From positions 1 through 6,094 of the forward strand of contig JAHWHI010000094.1 of NCBI GenBank assembly GCA_019323355.1: 6,094 nt of DNA. The letters are read 5' to 3'. This document shows positions 5,591 to 6,094 of this stretch, in pieces (the stretch's first letter is position 1; each line of letters opens with the position of its first letter). This DNA is from Candidatus Woesearchaeota archaeon. Lineage in GTDB: Archaea; Nanobdellota; Nanobdellia; Woesearchaeales; WJKV01. The position numbers were made by a program, and so were the translations under genes. The notes beneath the pieces are model-generated. The model saw only the letters and a program-made list of their open reading frames with translations. It ran no database searches and was not told the origin of the DNA.

Positions 5591-5616
5591 ACTCATCCCT
5601 TGCGGGAATCATCACG
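5591..5616 (-). promoter_or_regulatory. Kink-turn-like L7Ae-binding element in the L7Ae mRNA leader
   Basis: The minus strand holds a GCAA (GNRA) tetraloop (5603-5600) on a UCCC/GGGA stem (5607-5604 with 5599-5596). Below it are a U-U pair (5608, 5595) and tandem GA/GA (5610-5609 with 5594-5593). The three bases before the 5' GA are G-A-U, fitting the NRU bulge of box C/D-type kink-turns. The box C G / box D C pair is replaced by a matching U-A. The stem on the other side of the bulge is the weak point: U-G, G-U and C-G only, possibly extended by UACC (5625-5622) with GGUA (5588-5585). Archaeal L7Ae is known to bind kink-turns in its own mRNA leader, so the location directly upstream of this gene supports the call. 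Confidence 0.55.
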
Positions 5617-5649
5617 TCATTGGTATTATATAGAGAGGATAAGAGGGGG

Positions 5650-5664
5650 TTTATAAAGGTTTTG
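5650..5664 (-). promoter_or_regulatory. L7Ae operon promoter (BRE-like CAAAA plus box A TTTATAAA)
   Basis: The minus strand reads CAAAACCTTTATAAA, the same layout as the EF-1A promoter. A start about 26 bases downstream of the box centre falls near 5628, giving a leader of about 100 bases that contains both hairpins. A nearer TATA-like stretch, CTATATAATA (5633-5624), would place the start near 5603, inside the first hairpin, and lacks the A-rich upstream segment. TTTATAAA is itself palindromic and might also be read toward the divergent gene. Confidence 0.6.
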
Positions 5665-5670
5665 GATGGT

Positions 5671-5678
5671 TTTAAATA
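5671..5678 (+). promoter_or_regulatory. Box A of the divergent acidic-protein gene
   Basis: TTTAAATA is centred about 26 bases before the ATG at 5701, so transcription would begin at or next to the start codon. No SD is present in the 20 bases before that ATG. Both observations fit a leaderless mRNA. TTTATAAAG at 5650-5658 is an alternative box that would give a leader of about 20 bases without an SD. Confidence 0.45.
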
Positions 5679-5700
5679 TTGAGATGCTGTTTCTCTTTCT

Positions 5701-6033
5701 ATGCCATTATTACATATTGTTCTGGACATGGAAAGAGATGACGGGCAGAATTGCGCCTATGTGATTGATGAAGAGCGCAGAATCCTGAGACAACTAACAC
5801 TAGAGGGAGACGGATGGCAGGAAATGGGGGTGCCAGCATACCTCATTGGTTCTGCATTAGTGCATCCAGAGATAACAAACTATTGTCAGCCTGATACTTT
5901 TACATCAGATCTTGTTGAAGGATACAAACCTGTTGTGTTGTTTGAAAGCGGTCCAAGATTAGAAGCATTTGATATCCTGGAAACCAGGTTTGTCGATGAT
6001 GATCAAGAAGAAGACGACAAGCAAGAAGACTAA
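5701..6033 (+). CDS. Hypothetical acidic protein, 110 residues, divergent from the L7Ae operon
   Basis: I do not recognise this family. The product begins MPLLHIVLDMERDDGQNCAYVID and mixes short hydrophobic strands with charged turns: LLHIVLDM, AYVID, ILRQLTLEG, AYLIGSALV, PVVLFES, LEAFDILETRF. This looks like a small alpha/beta or beta-rich cytoplasmic domain of about 95 residues. A strongly acidic, probably disordered tail follows (DDDQEEDDKQED, 99-110). There are two cysteines (18 and 62), no signal peptide and no membrane segment. The start is supported by a box A about 26 bases upstream and the absence of an SD, as in leaderless genes. It points away from the translation genes and shares only the promoter region. 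Normal codon use and the long open frame argue for a real gene. Confidence 0.75.
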   Translation: MPLLHIVLDMERDDGQNCAYVIDEERRILRQLTLEGDGWQEMGVPAYLIGSALVHPEITNYCQPDTFTSDLVEGYKPVVLFESGPRLEAFDILETRFVDDDQEEDDKQED

Positions 6034-6034
6034 A

Positions 6035-6042
6035 TTTTAAAA
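6035..6042 (+). promoter_or_regulatory. Possible box A for the next plus-strand gene
   Basis: TTTTAAAA lies directly after the stop codon at 6031-6033 and is centred about 27 bases before the ATG at 6066. The geometry is the same as for the gene at 5701 and would again give a leaderless transcript. The motif is AT-rich and short, so this is tentative. Confidence 0.25.
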
Positions 6043-6065
6043 AGAACTCAATTCTTATCGCTTGC

Positions 6066-6094
6066 ATGGAAATACGCGGTAGAACTGTGGAAGC
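6066..6094 (+). CDS. Possible start of a further plus-strand gene (cut by window edge)
   Basis: An ATG at 6066 opens a frame that runs to the window end, reading MEIRGRTVE and a partial codon. Only nine codons are visible, so no family can be named. The support is positional: it lies 32 bases after the preceding stop, on the same strand, with a box A-like motif at leaderless spacing. Confidence 0.3.

Noticed and set aside
5624..5633. CTATATAATA as the main L7Ae box A
   Set aside because: It would start transcription near 5603, inside the first hairpin, and it lacks the CAAAA segment shared by the better box at 5650-5664. It cannot be excluded as a secondary promoter.
1..6094. CRISPR arrays, tRNA or rRNA genes, insertion sequences
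   Set aside because: No spaced direct repeats, cloverleaf-like segments, rRNA signatures, transposase genes or terminal repeats were seen on either strand.

Overview
The window is archaeal, without reasonable doubt. It encodes aEF-1-alpha, a diphthamide-type aEF-2, and the archaeal/eukaryotic ribosomal proteins L7Ae, S28e and L24e. Start regions carry TATA-type box A elements and GGAGG/AGGTGA Shine-Dalgarno (SD) motifs. Lys/Glu/Pro/Ala-rich tails on the small ribosomal proteins, moderate GC and the unusual joining of two translation clusters make a DPANN-type genome (Woesearchaeota or a relative) my best guess. That placement is inference, not proof.

Layout. Bases 1-433 (minus strand) hold the N-terminal 144 codons of a four-helix DoxX/MauE-like membrane protein that runs off the left edge and has its own promoter. 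From 530 to 5528, six translation genes lie on the minus strand in the order L7Ae > S28e > L24e > EF-2 > EF-1A > S10. The first four are almost end to end (gaps of 2, 13 and 10 bases, with stop codons fused to the next SD). EF-1A is set off by a 138-base gap with its own promoter and a leader hairpin. S10 follows EF-1A after 78 bases containing a T-rich tract. To the right, a divergent plus-strand gene at 5701-6033 encodes an unrecognised acidic 110-residue protein. A second plus-strand ORF may begin at 6066. Both look leaderless.

How the parts fit. Everything on the minus strand from 530 to 5528 serves translation elongation or the ribosome, so one or two strong promoters would set the supply of these parts together. 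The L7Ae and EF-1A promoters share the same signature, CAAAA-N2-TTTATAAA.

The most interesting item is the predicted L7Ae mRNA leader (about 5628 to 5529, minus strand). It contains a compact kink-turn-like hairpin: tandem GA/GA pairs, a U-U pair, UCCC/GGGA and a GCAA tetraloop. An 8-bp hairpin follows it directly. The 3' arm of that hairpin could instead pair with the SD of the L7Ae gene. L7Ae is itself the kink-turn-binding protein, so this looks like an autoregulatory leader, with a possible switch between alternative structures.
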